From contig CP126198.1 of assembly GCA_030272155.1 (NCBI GenBank), positions 5,332,001 through 5,396,000 of the forward strand: DNA of 64,000 nt, in the 5' to 3' direction. Below, in pieces: positions 48,849-59,100 of this stretch. Origin of the DNA: Tetradesmus obliquus (lineage: Eukaryota; Chlorophyta; Chlorophyceae; Sphaeropleales; Scenedesmaceae). Position numbers and translations under genes: made by a program. The notes under the pieces are model-generated. The model did no database searches. It was not told the origin of the DNA and saw only the letters and a program-made list of their open reading frames with translations. Every line of letters starts with the position of its first letter. The stretch's first letter is position 1.

Positions 48849-49572
48849 CAGCAGCAACAGCGGCAGTGGCAGCAAAGCTATTGCAGCGATCTGCACAACG
48901 TTACAGCACATGCCATGCTTGTGTTGGGTACAACACAGAGTGTGAAGACAAGTGACTGCACCTTGAAATGTGCCGTACAGCAGCATCAGCTACTGTGCAG
49001 CGACAGCTTGCGCTTTACTGCAAGCGTACTGTGCTGTTCAAATGCAAGGATATAACTCCTGCAAGCGCAACATCGGGGCCACACACCGCCACACACCTCA
49101 GGTTGTGGAGCACCCCTGTACACCCGCGCCAGCTTGTCTGCTTTCTGCCGCTGCGCTGTGAAAGTTATGACTGGGCACTCCAGGCCACTATGGTCGTAGT
49201 AGAAAGTGTTGGGCTGCTGCTGCAGCCAGGCTGGCAGCGGGCACGGCTGTGGCTGCTCTGTTGTGGCATTGCAAGCCATCTGTGTGCCCTCATTGTTGAG
49301 CTGCCTGCGTGGTATAAGGCAAAGCAACAGCGCGCAGCAAAGATCCAGCAGGTAAGATCCAGCTGGTCGGGGTGTTGCTGTCTGCTGCTGCAACACTCAG
49401 GGTCAGCATCCGTTTGCAGGAATGCTGACCCTGTCTCCACAGCCAAACACATTGCAAGGCATAGCAAGCACCTGCAGCTGCTGACTGTATACGCGCAGCG
49501 CCACACGCAGCGAGACAGCCACCGCACCACTGCATGATCAACTGCTGATGTTGCTGCTGCCTTTGTTTTGGC

Positions 49573-49629
<57 letters not shown>

Positions 49630-50677
49630 CTCGCTCCTGCTGCTGCTGCTCACCACAAGAATGGGAGCTTGCCCAAGCTGTTGGGCAGCGTGCCTTGCAG
49701 GCCTGAACAGGCAGCACAGCAGCACAGTGCAGCCGTGACATGCAAGTTGAGTCAGCGGCAGCACTACCATGGATGCTGAGCTATTGCTGATTGCACATGT
49801 GTATTTGTATCTTGTTCGCTGCTGAGGAGCTGATTATGTCAATGGCAAAGCATCCTGCAGGACATACAGCTGCAGCTGGACTCCAGTCGGTTTGCGCTGC
49901 ATGCCACAAAGCATCGCAGCTGCCGCTGCCATCACCGCGTCGTGCGACTGCTTTGCTGCGCATATGTGCTCATGAAAGTCTCATCTAAATTCTTGCTTGT
50001 TGCATGTGTATGCAATTCGTGTCGGACACGTTACCTCTGTTGTAACTGATGTCCAGCACTTGAAGGTCTGGCAGCAGCGCAAACACGTCTGGCAGTGTTC
50101 CTTTGAGCCCCACTGCAGGCAGCTCCAGTGCGCTGATGGAATACCAGGAGCCTGAGGCAGCCTCACAGATTGCCAGCTCTTCTGTGAGGGTTTGACCGCA
50201 GCAGGTGACGCCCCACCACAAGCAGTAGCTGACGTTTGCTGCAGCCCATTGCGACATGCCTGGGTAACCCAGCCCTGCAGGCAACACACACTTACATTTT
50301 CAAACTTTCAATTCAAGATTCTGCATGACTGGATAGTCAAGTGGGTGTGGATGGCACCGAACCACATGATAGTAAGAAGGCAAGAGCAGTTGCCTTGTGA
50401 CGCAGCGCTGCTGCTGTTGGTGGTGCTAGGGGTGCTATGTGGGGCTGAAGGCAAGTCTGGGATTGGCTGACTAACCTGTCAGGGAAGAGTTTGCGTATGC
50501 GATGTCCGAAGACATGCCAACAGCTTGCAGGATGTCCAGCAGGGCCTGCCTCTGCTCAGGCAGGTCGTCTGCTGCCTGGAAGTACTGCCCATCTGCCGGC
50601 GTGTGTTGTGCACCGGCATAGCCGAAAGAGATGATAAACAGGAGCAGCATACATTGTGCTGGCTTGCAGCCAGCCAT
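33965..50677 (-). CDS. Receptor-type class III nucleotide cyclase: LRR ectodomain, one TM, two cyclase halves
   Basis: Predicted product: a plasma-membrane adenylyl cyclase. It starts with a signal peptide ([20 protein letters not shown]), an LRR N-cap and repeat ([28 protein letters not shown]), further extracellular exons, a single membrane span ([18 protein letters not shown]), cyclase half C1 and half C2. Supported exons include 50677-50476, 50274-50035, about 49692-49658, 48014-47839, 46932-46804, 46172-45937, 45237-45131, 44599-44440, about 44117-43767, about 43018-42757, 41133-41047, 40545-40368, 39515-39361, 38284-38117, 37652-35229 and 34483-33965. Phases agree for the joins I checked. 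Almost every exon has partial copies of its edges in the adjacent introns. Ligand and exact substrate are unknown. Confidence 0.87.
34880..35290 (-). repeat. Three copies of an exon 3' edge encoding [15 protein letters not shown]
   Basis: Copies end at about 34885, 35004 and 35229, each with a GTG(C/A)GC-type donor. The copy at 35229 ends the 808-codon exon; the other two lie downstream in the intron. Confidence 0.9.
35229..37652 (-). CDS. 808-codon low-complexity exon inserted in cyclase half C2
   Basis: The exon begins [20 protein letters not shown] and ends [21 protein letters not shown]. Nearly all the rest is Ala, Gln, Ser and Gly tracts with scattered Ser/Arg clusters ([24 protein letters not shown]), candidate phosphorylation sites. 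It is exactly phase 0 on both sides and separates VNRAARF...ADK from the final beta-strand exon at 34483. Confidence 0.8.
37975..38200 (-). repeat. Two copies of the C2 exon 3' edge
   Basis: The text encoding [19 protein letters not shown] plus donor occurs at 38117-38190 (in the exon) and again at about 37993-38066 with a GTAATC donor, downstream. Confidence 0.85.
38117..41133 (-). CDS. Class III cyclase half C2 (transition-state half)
   Basis: Exons 41133-41047, 40545-40368, 39515-39361 and 38284-38117 join in phase. The text runs [48 protein letters not shown], then [20 protein letters not shown] and VNRAARF. The metal Asp of the FTD-x-x-GST motif is absent (FCAPEGM), while the Asn and Arg of VNRAAR are present. 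An Asp in RADYFG is at the adenine-selecting position. C2 therefore complements C1, as in animal transmembrane adenylyl cyclases. Confidence 0.83.
38214..38958 (-). repeat. Seven-copy array of the C2 exon 5' edge
   Basis: Units at about 38214, 38322, 38425, 38543, 38685, 38788 and 38891 each carry a CAG-type acceptor and the first about 65 nt encoding [20 protein letters not shown]. Only the unit nearest 38214 continues into the rest of the exon; six others lie upstream. Units are about 100-140 bp apart and diverge by scattered substitutions. Confidence 0.92.
39112..39760 (-). repeat. Edge copies on both sides of the C2 exon 39515-39361
   Basis: Copies of the 3' edge ([12 protein letters not shown] plus donor) lie downstream at about 39112-39165 and 39230-39290. 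Copies of the 5' edge ([15 protein letters not shown] with acceptor) lie upstream at about 39540-39625 and 39690-39760. Confidence 0.88.
40014..40690 (-). repeat. Edge copies on both sides of the C2 exon 40545-40368
   Basis: The 3' edge ([12 protein letters not shown] plus donor) recurs downstream at about 40014-40075, 40134-40185 and 40255-40310. The 5' edge ([15 protein letters not shown] with acceptor) recurs upstream at about 40615-40677. Confidence 0.88.
40857..40963. repeat. (GCCC)n/(GCAC)n microsatellite in a cyclase intron
   Basis: A run of CCCG/GCCC tetranucleotides passes into a pure GCAC tetranucleotide run of about 60 bp. It lies inside an intron and is strongly GC-rich. Confidence 0.95.
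41483..42370. repeat. About 0.9-kb CA/CG-rich minisatellite in a cyclase intron
   Basis: The block is built of alternating CACG, CACACG and, further right, CGCAGACGCA-type units. The stretch near 41630-41665 is almost perfect alternating purine-pyrimidine (CG and CA steps). The long open frames crossing it on both strands are artefacts of the stop-poor repeat. Confidence 0.93.
44560..45510 (-). repeat. Edge copies around the C1 exons 45237-45131 and 44599-44440
   Basis: The [13 protein letters not shown] 5' edge recurs upstream at about 44698-44740 and more weakly near 44815. The [14 protein letters not shown] 3' edge recurs downstream at about 44940-45000. The IPSM(V/L)YAHELTNTL 5' edge recurs upstream at about 45345-45390 and 45465-45505. 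Confidence 0.85.
45131..46932 (-). CDS. Class III cyclase half C1 (metal-binding half)
   Basis: Exon 46932-46804 encodes [20 protein letters not shown], with the first metal-binding Asp in TDVEGST, then [11 protein letters not shown]. Exon 46172-45937 has [20 protein letters not shown], with the second metal Asp, and ends in [15 protein letters not shown]. Exon 45237-45131 has [20 protein letters not shown] and [11 protein letters not shown]. At the place of the usual N-x-x-x-R transition-state residues this half has T-D-M-V-A, so C1 should bind metal but cannot complete catalysis alone. Confidence 0.85.
45266..45341. repeat. (CAGCA)n pentanucleotide microsatellite
   Basis: About 15 perfect CAGCA/ACAGC units lie in the intron between two edge copies of the C1 exon. 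Confidence 0.95.
45681..46400 (-). repeat. Edge copies on both sides of the C1 exon 46172-45937
   Basis: A copy of the 3' edge ([17 protein letters not shown] plus donor) lies downstream at about 45681-45742. Copies of the 5' edge (acceptor plus YCGYEV) lie upstream at about 46250-46292 and 46370-46397. Confidence 0.85.
46551..46860 (-). repeat. Three copies of the C1 exon 3' edge encoding [13 protein letters not shown]
   Basis: The donor-side text CACCTTCCAATCAAGCTGCG occurs at about 46553, 46666 and 46801. The copy at 46801 belongs to exon 46932-46804 and the others lie downstream. Confidence 0.92.
47138..47914 (-). repeat. Four copies of the juxtamembrane exon 3' edge
   Basis: Units at 47138, 47398, 47610 and 47836 (spacing 260, 212 and 226 bp) encode [16 protein letters not shown](P/T) with GIISDGNDR and a donor. 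The unit at 47836 is the real exon end. Confidence 0.93.
47839..48014 (-). CDS. Transmembrane and juxtamembrane exon of the cyclase
   Basis: It encodes [20 protein letters not shown], then [20 protein letters not shown], then [19 protein letters not shown]. One hydrophobic span is followed by a basic stop-transfer segment. Three copies of its 5' half with acceptor lie upstream (about 48088-48158, 48206-48304, 48462-48534), and three copies of its 3' half with donor lie downstream (47138-47218, 47398-47478, 47610-47686). Confidence 0.88.
48018..48534 (-). repeat. Copies of the transmembrane exon 5' edge plus (ATC)n microsatellite
   Basis: Three partial copies of the acceptor and [14 protein letters not shown] segment lie at about 48088-48158, 48206-48304 and 48462-48534, upstream of the exon. 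A pure ATC/CAT run of about 23 units lies at about 48379-48447. Confidence 0.9.
48800..48847. repeat. (GCA)n microsatellite beside a cyclase exon
   Basis: About 16 GCA units lie directly upstream (minus strand) of the ectodomain exon encoding [20 protein letters not shown]. Read on the minus strand it is a TGC run ending in a CAG acceptor. Confidence 0.9.
49568..49627. repeat. (TGC)n microsatellite in a cyclase intron
   Basis: About 20 uninterrupted TGC/GCA units. Confidence 0.93.
50035..50677 (-). CDS. Cyclase gene exons 1-2: signal peptide and LRR N-terminal domain
   Basis: Exon 1 (50677-50476) encodes a hydrophobic signal peptide ending near GYAGA, then [16 protein letters not shown]. 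Exon 2 (50274-50035) has [19 protein letters not shown], the LRRNT-type WxGVxC motif, and one repeat, [20 protein letters not shown] then ISYNR. The next small exon continues [13 protein letters not shown]. This is a plant-type LRR start, suggesting extracellular ligand or wall sensing. Confidence 0.85.
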
Positions 50678-51038
50678 GATCCTGGATTCTGAGGCTCACT
50701 CCATCGCCGAGATGAGCTCCCGAAAGCGGGCAGTGCGAGGTTCCATTGCTGTGTTATACAGTATCAGTTGATTACGGTTGAGGTTACCCAGAACACCGGC
50801 TGTGCTCGTGGGGGTGAGTGCTTAGCACTGCTAGGGCTCTCGATGTGCGTAACATCGGTCACCTGCACGCTCCCTGCATTTTGTCTGCGTAAACTTTGTG
50901 CAGGCATTGCATTCGTTGCACCTTCTTGTTGATCGCGCTGCAGCATCAGTATATACCTCGACAGCCTGCACTCAATCTGAACAGAGTGAGCAGTACTACC
51001 AGGACAGCCACACACTGTCCTGCAACACCAAACATTCC
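50678..51038. promoter_or_regulatory. Divergent promoter region between the cyclase and the lipoyl-like gene
   Basis: The two start codons face away from each other across 361 bp, so the segment must serve both genes. No TATA or named element was identified. Confidence 0.5.
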
Positions 51039-52016
51039 ATGTTGCAGGCAGTTGTTCGTGGCTGCAAACATAAAGCTTCATGGCAGGCGCAGCTACCCTG
51101 GAAGCTGATCTCAGCAGCGTTGTCACCAGGCTTCGGGAGTACAGCAGCAGCACCAGCAGCAGCAGCCAGCTTTCACACAACAGGCAGCACATTGCAGCAG
51201 CAGCAAGAGCAGACGCAGCAGCAGCAAGGAAAGCTGTTGCCAGAGGGTGTCATAGTGCTGCCCATGCCCGCTCTTTCTCACACTATGGAGCGGGGCATTG
51301 TCAAGCGCTGGCTGAAGCAGGAGGGAGAGCTATGCCAGGAATATGACTTGGTGAGACATGCAGGTGGTGATGTGTGTGCGATGTAATATGCGACATGAGT
51401 GCGCGTGTATGACGGCTGCGTATGAACTGTTGGCTGCACCAATGCCAGTCACTTTTACACCCAATCACTGTGAGATGCTGGGTACAGCTTGGCACCAACG
51501 CACGTGCGTTCCTGCAAGCATCTTTGTAAGGGCACGCGCCTGCTGGCCCCCAGCAGCAGTCTCTGAAAGATGCCTACAAGTTCAAAAAGCATGAAAGTTG
51601 CTGGGAGCCCTGCGCACAGCTGTGTGCTTCAGCTTGCTGTGTTGAACCTGTGTGGTTGCTGTGCTGCCCATGCTGTGTTGATGCAGGTGCTCGAAGTCGA
51701 AACAGAGACACTGGTAGAGGAGGCCTACAGACTAGATGACTTTGCAGGAAAAGTGACGCTGCTCATAGAGGCGAATGAAGAAGCATGGCTAGCAAAGCAG
51801 CTGGTGCCTGAAGGGAGCGAGCTGCCTGTGGGCAAACCTGTTGCACTGCTGTGTGAAGAGCAGGATCAGCTGCAGCAGGCCGCACAGCAGGCAGCAGCTG
51901 TTGCAGGTGTGCGCAGCGTATATGATCATGAGGCAGAAAGCGGGCAGTCAGTTCGTACGCTGGTGTGGCAGAGTTACCTGAAAGAGTCAAACAAGGAGTC
52001 AGGGGGCTGCATGTAG
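51039..52016 (+). CDS. Small mitochondrial-type lipoyl-domain-like protein
   Basis: Two exons, 51039-51350 and 51687-52016, give 213 residues. The N-terminus MLQAVVRGCKHKASWQAQLP, with Arg/Lys/Ala/Ser and no acidic residues, looks like a mitochondrial presequence. The core VLPMPALSHTMERGIVKRWL, then KQEGELCQEYDLV, is the N-terminal half of a 2-oxoacid dehydrogenase E2 lipoyl domain. Exon 2 continues VLEVETETLVEEAY, then EEAWLAKQLVPEGSELPVGK. The lipoyl lysine of the usual E-T-D-K-A turn is Thr or Leu here, and about 16-20 residues are inserted after it. There is no E3-binding or acyltransferase domain. It may be a structural or regulatory relative, not a working E2. Confidence 0.8.
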
Positions 52017-53139
52017 GGGCAGACGGGGTTTTCTGCAGCTATGTGTGCGCTGCTGTATCATTGCTTGGCTCTTGTGCAGTGTGGAGGACAGCAGCTTGCA
52101 GGCTTGTTTTGCAGCGTTGTACATTTTTGTACATCAGCTTACATGTGCAGTGCCGATCATCAGTAGCTTGCGGCATTTCAAAGTTGCCTTGGTGCTGACG
52201 GGAGAGATAAGCATGCGGTGTCAGCAACATAGCACTGCCGCTGCACCTGCGCTTATGCATTCATTGACCATGTCTGTGCGGTGAACTGTGCACTGCGGTG
52301 TTTAGGTTCAACAGCGCAGCGGCAGTGCTGTCACATGTGACAGCCGTGTACACGGCTGACCACCTGGGTCTGGACCTGGGATCTCGATCTCAACCTGACT
52401 CTCACACATCCTCCCCACTTCCTCTAGTTTAGAACAGGGGCAATAGCTGTTGCATACAATGCCTGTGAAGCCTGTGTTTGGAGATGAGTATCATTGTGCT
52501 GGTGCACAGGATCAAGGACGCATCCAGGCAGCTGCAGTTTTGGGCGTTCTAAGACCCAGCACGTTTTGCATCTGGCATTTTGTACATGGTTAAGTTGTCT
52601 GTTTCAAGCTAAGAGCTTGAACATACCTTGCAAGAGATGCAGGTGGCACTGCTGTATTGCCACCAAGTGGACCCAGTCAGATCGTCACCGCACAGCACCA
52701 GAGGGGGGTGCCGCGCAGAGGCTACCCCTGTGTTGCCCAATTCTTCGTGAATGGAGATACGTTTGATAGTTTATGTGGTAATGTTGGTACGTATAGACGA
52801 GTTTTAGAGCTGGATTGCTATACATGCGTTTCTAAAAGCATGGCTGTGCGCAGGCGGTGCCAGGACCTGAGGGCATGACAACCCCAGGGCAGGGTAAACG
52901 ATGCATTTGCATAGGATCTGCAGCTGCAGCTACGTTATGACTGTTGATTCTATTATGTATGCACGCTCAGTTGTTCGCATGGAGATCGGTTGTCACGGTG
53001 CACGAGGGTTCATTGAGACACGTGTTGACTGGGCGTTCCTTTATTTATGGCCAGCAAACCCAATGGTGTTGAAGCCGGAGAGCTGAAACTAATCTAATAC
53101 AATGTTTACATAACATGTATACACCAGGGGCTGACCACC
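52017..53139. promoter_or_regulatory. Intergenic region upstream of the K+ channel, with paired palindromes
   Basis: No exon is supported. At 52330-52341 (GTCACATGTGAC) and 52341-52358 (CAGCCGTGTACACGGCTG) two perfect palindromes adjoin, sharing one base. They could be a cruciform or a binding site. Confidence 0.5.
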
Positions 53140-56100
53140 ATGTTGCGGACCAGCAGCAAGTGGAATGCCTTCAGCAGGTTCGATGCAGGCGAGCAGGAGC
53201 CGGACTTTGGCGATTACTTCGGTGGGGGAGAGGGCCAGACATCGTCGTTGTTGAGCAGGATGTCGCTGGATACACCGCAGAGGTGAGAAAGTTGGCAACA
53301 AATGCTGTTGACAGTACAGCCATGCATGTGAGCTGTGCATGACTGCTGGTTGCCAGTTGTGCACATGAGCATCACACGTTTACCTGGTTACAGGCAATCC
53401 ACTGCTCGCTTTGTGGGATCACCCCGCTTTGAGGGCTTTGAAGGGGCTGCTGGCGTGGTCAGAGAGGGCTCTGGGCTGCCATCTACTGATGAGGACGATG
53501 GCCAGCAAGGGGCGGTGAGCAACTCACTGTCAGCAACTGCTGCCACGCTGATGCATGTGGTTCCTAAGGCCGGCACAAACATTGTGAAGTACCGCCATGG
53601 ATGGTCGCTCCGCACTGTGTGTCACAAGTCCTGCAAGCTGCACAAGGCAGTCGCTGGCATGGTGCTTGCTGCCACTCTTTGCAGGACTATGGTGGCAGTG
53701 CAGCATCCAGGCCCCATGACGGCAAGCTCATCATCCTGCCTGAAGGCAGCTTCCGTACAGCGTGAGTCAGCATTGTAGCTGCAGCAGCCGAGTCAGGTGT
53801 GCAGCTGCAGGATTGTCCATGCAGTCAGCAAGCATTGCCGGCGTGGTTCTGCTCAGCACCAAGCAGCCGCTGCCTGTGCGGCACAGATAACTCTTCAACA
53901 GTCTACAGCGGCCAACAATACATTTACACACAACAACTAAAGCAGTTAAGCTGCAGTGTTCACTGTCAGCAGTGTCCAGCAGCGTGTTCTGGTGCTGCAT
54001 GCCCTGCAGGTGGATGCAGATTCAGCTAGCAGTGGCGATGTACATCATCTGGGTGACGCCTGTGCGAGTGGTGAGCATCAAAGCAGCAGCCAATGGTTCA
54101 AGATTGTGTCTGCAGTAGCTGTGAGCAGCTGCAGCGGCGCTTTGTTTCCAGGCCAGCAGTAGGCAGCATGACTTGCATGTTGCTGCACCAACCTCACTGC
54201 TGCTATGTTGTGCAGAGCAGCGTGCCTGCTGCTGCGTGACGCAAGCTGTGTGGCAGTGAATCCTGCAGTGCAGGTATGCCAGCTGCAAACTCGCACTTGT
54301 ACTGCACAGCCAGTATGTGTTGCTGCGTGTGGGTCGCAGGGATTCAACATTCCTTCAGAGGGCTTGTGGTTCTGGTTTGAGGGCATGATTGATCTGTTCT
54401 TCTATGTGGACCTGGCGCTGAACTTCTTCACAGCATATGAGGTGAGTAACGGCAGCGTGTTGACTGGTGAAGGACATGCTGTACAGTGTGTGCAGCTTGC
54501 AGCTACTCTGCACATGGAGTAACCGTCAGCACCACAGCAGCTGTATGCAATACGCCTGCTCAGGGTTGCCCGCTCGTTGATGCACCCTGTATTGCAGTGA
54601 GCAGCAGGGCCTGGGCTACCACACTGCAACGTAAGCAGCAACCATGCATGAGATGTGTACATTACTGGCCACGCAGCAGCAATGTGTCTCCAAGAAGTAA
54701 CATGCATGCATGCATAGCAAACAGCCGTCTGCCTGCGTTTCCATGTGCTTGCAGGACTCTCTGACAGGTGACATCATAACAGACCACAAAGCCATAGCGC
54801 GGCGCTACCTCAAGGGCTGGTTTGCCATAGATGTGCTGGCCACGTTCCCTGTCGACTACATCGTGCGGGGTGTGGAGGTGTGTACCTGCTGCCATTGTGA
54901 ATGCGAAGCACCAAACACACTCGTCCCGCTCATTTCAATTCATAGTGCAGTGTGCAGCTCTTGGCTAGCCTGATAGAGCTGCTGGGGTGCCTCAGCCCCG
55001 GCCGCCCAGCAACACCAGTCACCCCCTATCTCTTGTGAAGAGCTGCTGATGCAGATGGGTGGACATCAAAGCTATTTTTACCTGTGCTTCTGACAGTGAA
55101 GCTGTTCTGGCTTGGCTGCTGTGCTGCAGGGCACTTGGATGTGCTCACTGCGCGGTGACTGCTCATGGAGCATCATCGTCGGTGGAGGCGTTAGTCTCAT
55201 TAGCATGCTGCGGCTGCTGCGCTTCTTCCGCATTGTGTGGATCTTGAAGCATGTCAAGTTCATGCGCTTTTCAACCATCCTGGGCAGCTTTGCGGTGAGC
55301 CTTGATTAGAACTGCAAGGGCAGATAGCAGAGCTGCCGATGGTGCCTGGCAGTGCACTGTTTCATAATGACTCAAACATATGCCATGACAGCAGCACTAA
55401 CGGTGTCCCTGATCTCAGGAGCTGTGGTGCACGTGATTGTAACAGGAGGAAAGGTTGGTTACACTCACTGTCTCCCTCATGAGCGTAGTAGCGGCTTGCT
55501 GGGCTAGTGCCTGAGGCAGGATTCAGTCGCGAGATGTATTGTGTTGTATCAATATCCTACACAGAACAGACTGTGCAGATGCTGTGGCTTTGTGTTAAGC
55601 ACACCTGCATGCTTTTCCTTTCCTGCATGCTCCTTCAGGACGACCTGTACGCCATCATGCCCATCCTGAGCATCACTGAGCTGGTCATCATCCTCATCTA
55701 CCTGGGGCACATCAGCGGCTGCTTCTTCTACCTGCTGTCAACGCCTGCCTGGCAGACCAAACGTGAGTTCATCATATTCCTGTTACAGTACGTTGGAGGC
55801 GCTGCTCAGCATGTGTCTGCGATTGTGATAGGCGGCTCAACCTTTAAACATTATGGAAAGCAGGTACCAAGGCAGGACAAGCACAACCCGACAAGTCACC
55901 TGGTGGTGTTGTCTGGTGTGCAGATGAGAAGGCGCTGATAGCAGATGGGGAGATCACCACCTGGATGCAGCACGCCTTCGGTGGGGACAAGACAGTGATG
56001 CTGCCAACGGCCTACAGCTTCAGCAACAGCAGCAGCATTCATGTGCCACCCAACGTCATGCAGGACAACAGCACTGGCAAGTGGTGGTCCTGCCCTGAGT

Positions 56101-59100
56101 TTGGGTATGACATCACACCCTGTGCCACGTGCCATGGCCCACACATGCGCTGTGTGTCGCACTACAAGCTTGCATTCAGGTGAGTTGTCAAGCACATCTA
56201 TTGTCTGCGGGCTACAGGAAGAAGACAGCGTGCCTATGCCACCCTCGCCGCCAGATGCCTGGCTTGTGACATCCGCACAGCAGTGGTTGTTGTGAAGCTG
56301 CAAGCCCTGCCCTTCCACCAAGCACCTATCTCTCAAGCAGGTTGCCACTGCCTGCACTGCCAGTGATACGAGGCGACCTTGTCTCTGACCAACCTTGAGT
56401 ATGCTGTGCTGCAGGTATGTAACATCCATGTACTGGGCATACACCACCATGACAACAGTGGGCTACGGCGACATCAGCAGCCAGACGATGGCTGAGAAGA
56501 TCTGGGCCATTGTCACAATGATTGTCAGCGGCTTCTTCTTCAGCTTTGTTGTGGGGCGCATGGCGAGCCTGGTGAGAGCAGCTGCAGCAAGCGGCTCCAA
56601 AACAGCCTAGCAAGTTCGTGTGTGGCATCGGCGCCTTTATGTGCACTGTCAATGTACATGCAGTTGGCCAAGCCAGCTCTGCTATGAAGCTGCCACAATT
56701 AAGTCTGCCATGCAACCCTGTCAAACGGCTGTGACGTTGTTCTACAGCCACAGCCACAGCTGTACGTTTGTCTGCTGGCAGGTGGCCAAGCTGGACAGCC
56801 ATAGAACAGCCTACAACGATAAGCTGGAGGTGGTGACAACATTCCTCAAGGACACAGACCTGCCACGGCATCTCAGCAAACGGTGGGTGCAGTCAGCTAC
56901 AACGCCAAAACAGTTATGTTGCAGAACACCACCATAAGCATGTGTGCCAGGCTGCTGCATACCATCACTGCATGCCTGACAGCAAACAGTGTCTGCAGTA
57001 GGCCACAGCAATTGCGGTCCCTTGACACCACTGCTGCTGCTGCTGCAGTGTGCTGGACATGTTCAAGAAGCAGAAGATCAAGCCCTATGACAGGCAGCAA
57101 GTGCTGGGCATCCTGCCCTTTGAGCTCAAGGCAAAGATCCTGCGGCACTTGTATGCTGGCGCCATCCAGAGCGTGCCGCTGCTCAAGCAGATGGCTGATG
57201 ATGACATGTTCCTGACTGACGTGTGCATCCGGCTGCAGCCATACAACTGCTCAGCCAACACCTATGTCTACCAAAGGGGTAAGCTGCATATATGCTGCCT
57301 CTGCTGCCAGCCAGCAACCCAGTGCTCTGGTGTGCGCTTGTGCTGTTGACTGCTGCTTTGGTGGGTTTGTTCCTTACCCATACACCAGCCGCTGGTGTTT
57401 CACTAGATGTGCACTGGTGTGTACCTGAGACTGCATCATACCCGTTAAACCCATGCCTGCCTCCTGCTGCAGGTGAGACTGGCGGTGACGTGTTCATCCT
57501 GATGCGTGGCGAGCTGCACATGGTGGACATGGACAAGGAGACGTTCCTGGCCAAGATACCTGAGGGAGGCGTGTTTGGCGAGGGCACAGTGCTGCGGCAC
57601 TTGGAGGTGCACACTGCTTGCTGTGGTCCTCCTCCTGCTGCCTATGTGATGAGCAGCTCACTGCTATCAGCAGTTGTACAGCAATGTCCAAAGCCCGCCT
57701 GCAGGAGTTGACTCCACCAAGGCATATGCCAGGCTATTATTGTATTGTAGCGCGCTCACTGCATCATGCGCTTGGCTGCCTGCCTGCAGGGCTTCATGAA
57801 GGCCAAGCGCATCGCCAGCATGTGGTGCAAGACGCCCTGCTACATGCTGCGCATTGCACAGGTGGGCAGGCGGCTGAGCAGCTGCACGACATAAGGACTA
57901 TCGCACAGCTCGCGGGGTATCTGCCTTGAAGTGTCACGGCGCTATTGTGCTGCCCGCACTGCGCTGGCTGGTCTGCTCCTGATGACGCCTGCAGAGCTGA
58001 GCGCATGCATGCGCCTGCCCATGCACTGTTGGTAACCCCCAGTGGAGTCTGTCGGCAGGCTGCTCTTATCACATGCGCGCTTGCCTGTCTGCCTGTCATC
58101 ATGTGTTCCACAGGAGGACATGGCTGACCTGCTGGAGCACTACCCTCAGATGCTGGACAACCTACGAGCACTGCACAAAACCACACGCAGCAAATGCAGG
58201 TGGGTGTTACAATGTGTGATGTTACTTTACTTGGTGACGCAGACAAGCACCGGGACACAACACCCTGCTCACGCGACAGCAAGGGATATGCTTCTGCCTT
58301 TGTTAAACCGATGTAACTGCAGGAGTGAATGGCTGGACAGCATGCTAATCATGGAAACATACGCCGTGCAAACATGTGAATGTTGTTGCTTTTGCAGGCC
58401 AAAGGTCGTTGGAGCATTGCCATCCCTGCCGCCTGGCAGCACTGACAGCATCCCTGCTGTGCGTGGTGGCAGTGCCAGCCTGGATGGCCCTTCACCGTCC
58501 ATGAGTGCTTCAAACAGCTTGGCAGACCTGGGCAGGGCAGCGATAGCAAACAGCAGTGCGCGGGACCTGCAGCATCTGACGCGCTTGAAGCTGTCTGTCA
58601 AGGTATGTGAGGTGCTTGCATGCTGCAGGAAGTGTATATGTTTAGCTGCACAGGCACAGCCTTGAATCTCCTTCATCTTCCTTGAAACAGGAAGCCGCCA
58701 GTTGCTTGTTGCGCACAAGCAGGGATACTGTGGCATTGGCACCTGACCTTACTGCTTGCGCCGCAAGGTGCAGCTGCTGACACAGCATGGAACGCTGGCA
58801 CATGTACAATCTTGCCATGCAGGAGAACCCTCAGCTGCTACGAGCAGCTGAAGAGGCAGCAGCAGCAGTGGCAGCAGCAGCAGCAGTGGCCCCCAACCCA
58901 GCAGCATCACCCACTGACAGCATGCCGTCACCAGCAGAGACTAGGCAGGAACCTGCTGACGCCGCCGCAGGAGCAGCAGTGTCAGGCCTGCAACAACAGC
59001 GTGCTAGCAGCAGCAACCTTGGGCAGCTGATTCTGCCCCAAGCTAGCAGCCCCAGCCAGCCTCAGCAGCAGCAACACCAGCAGCAGCTGGCGCAAGGAGT

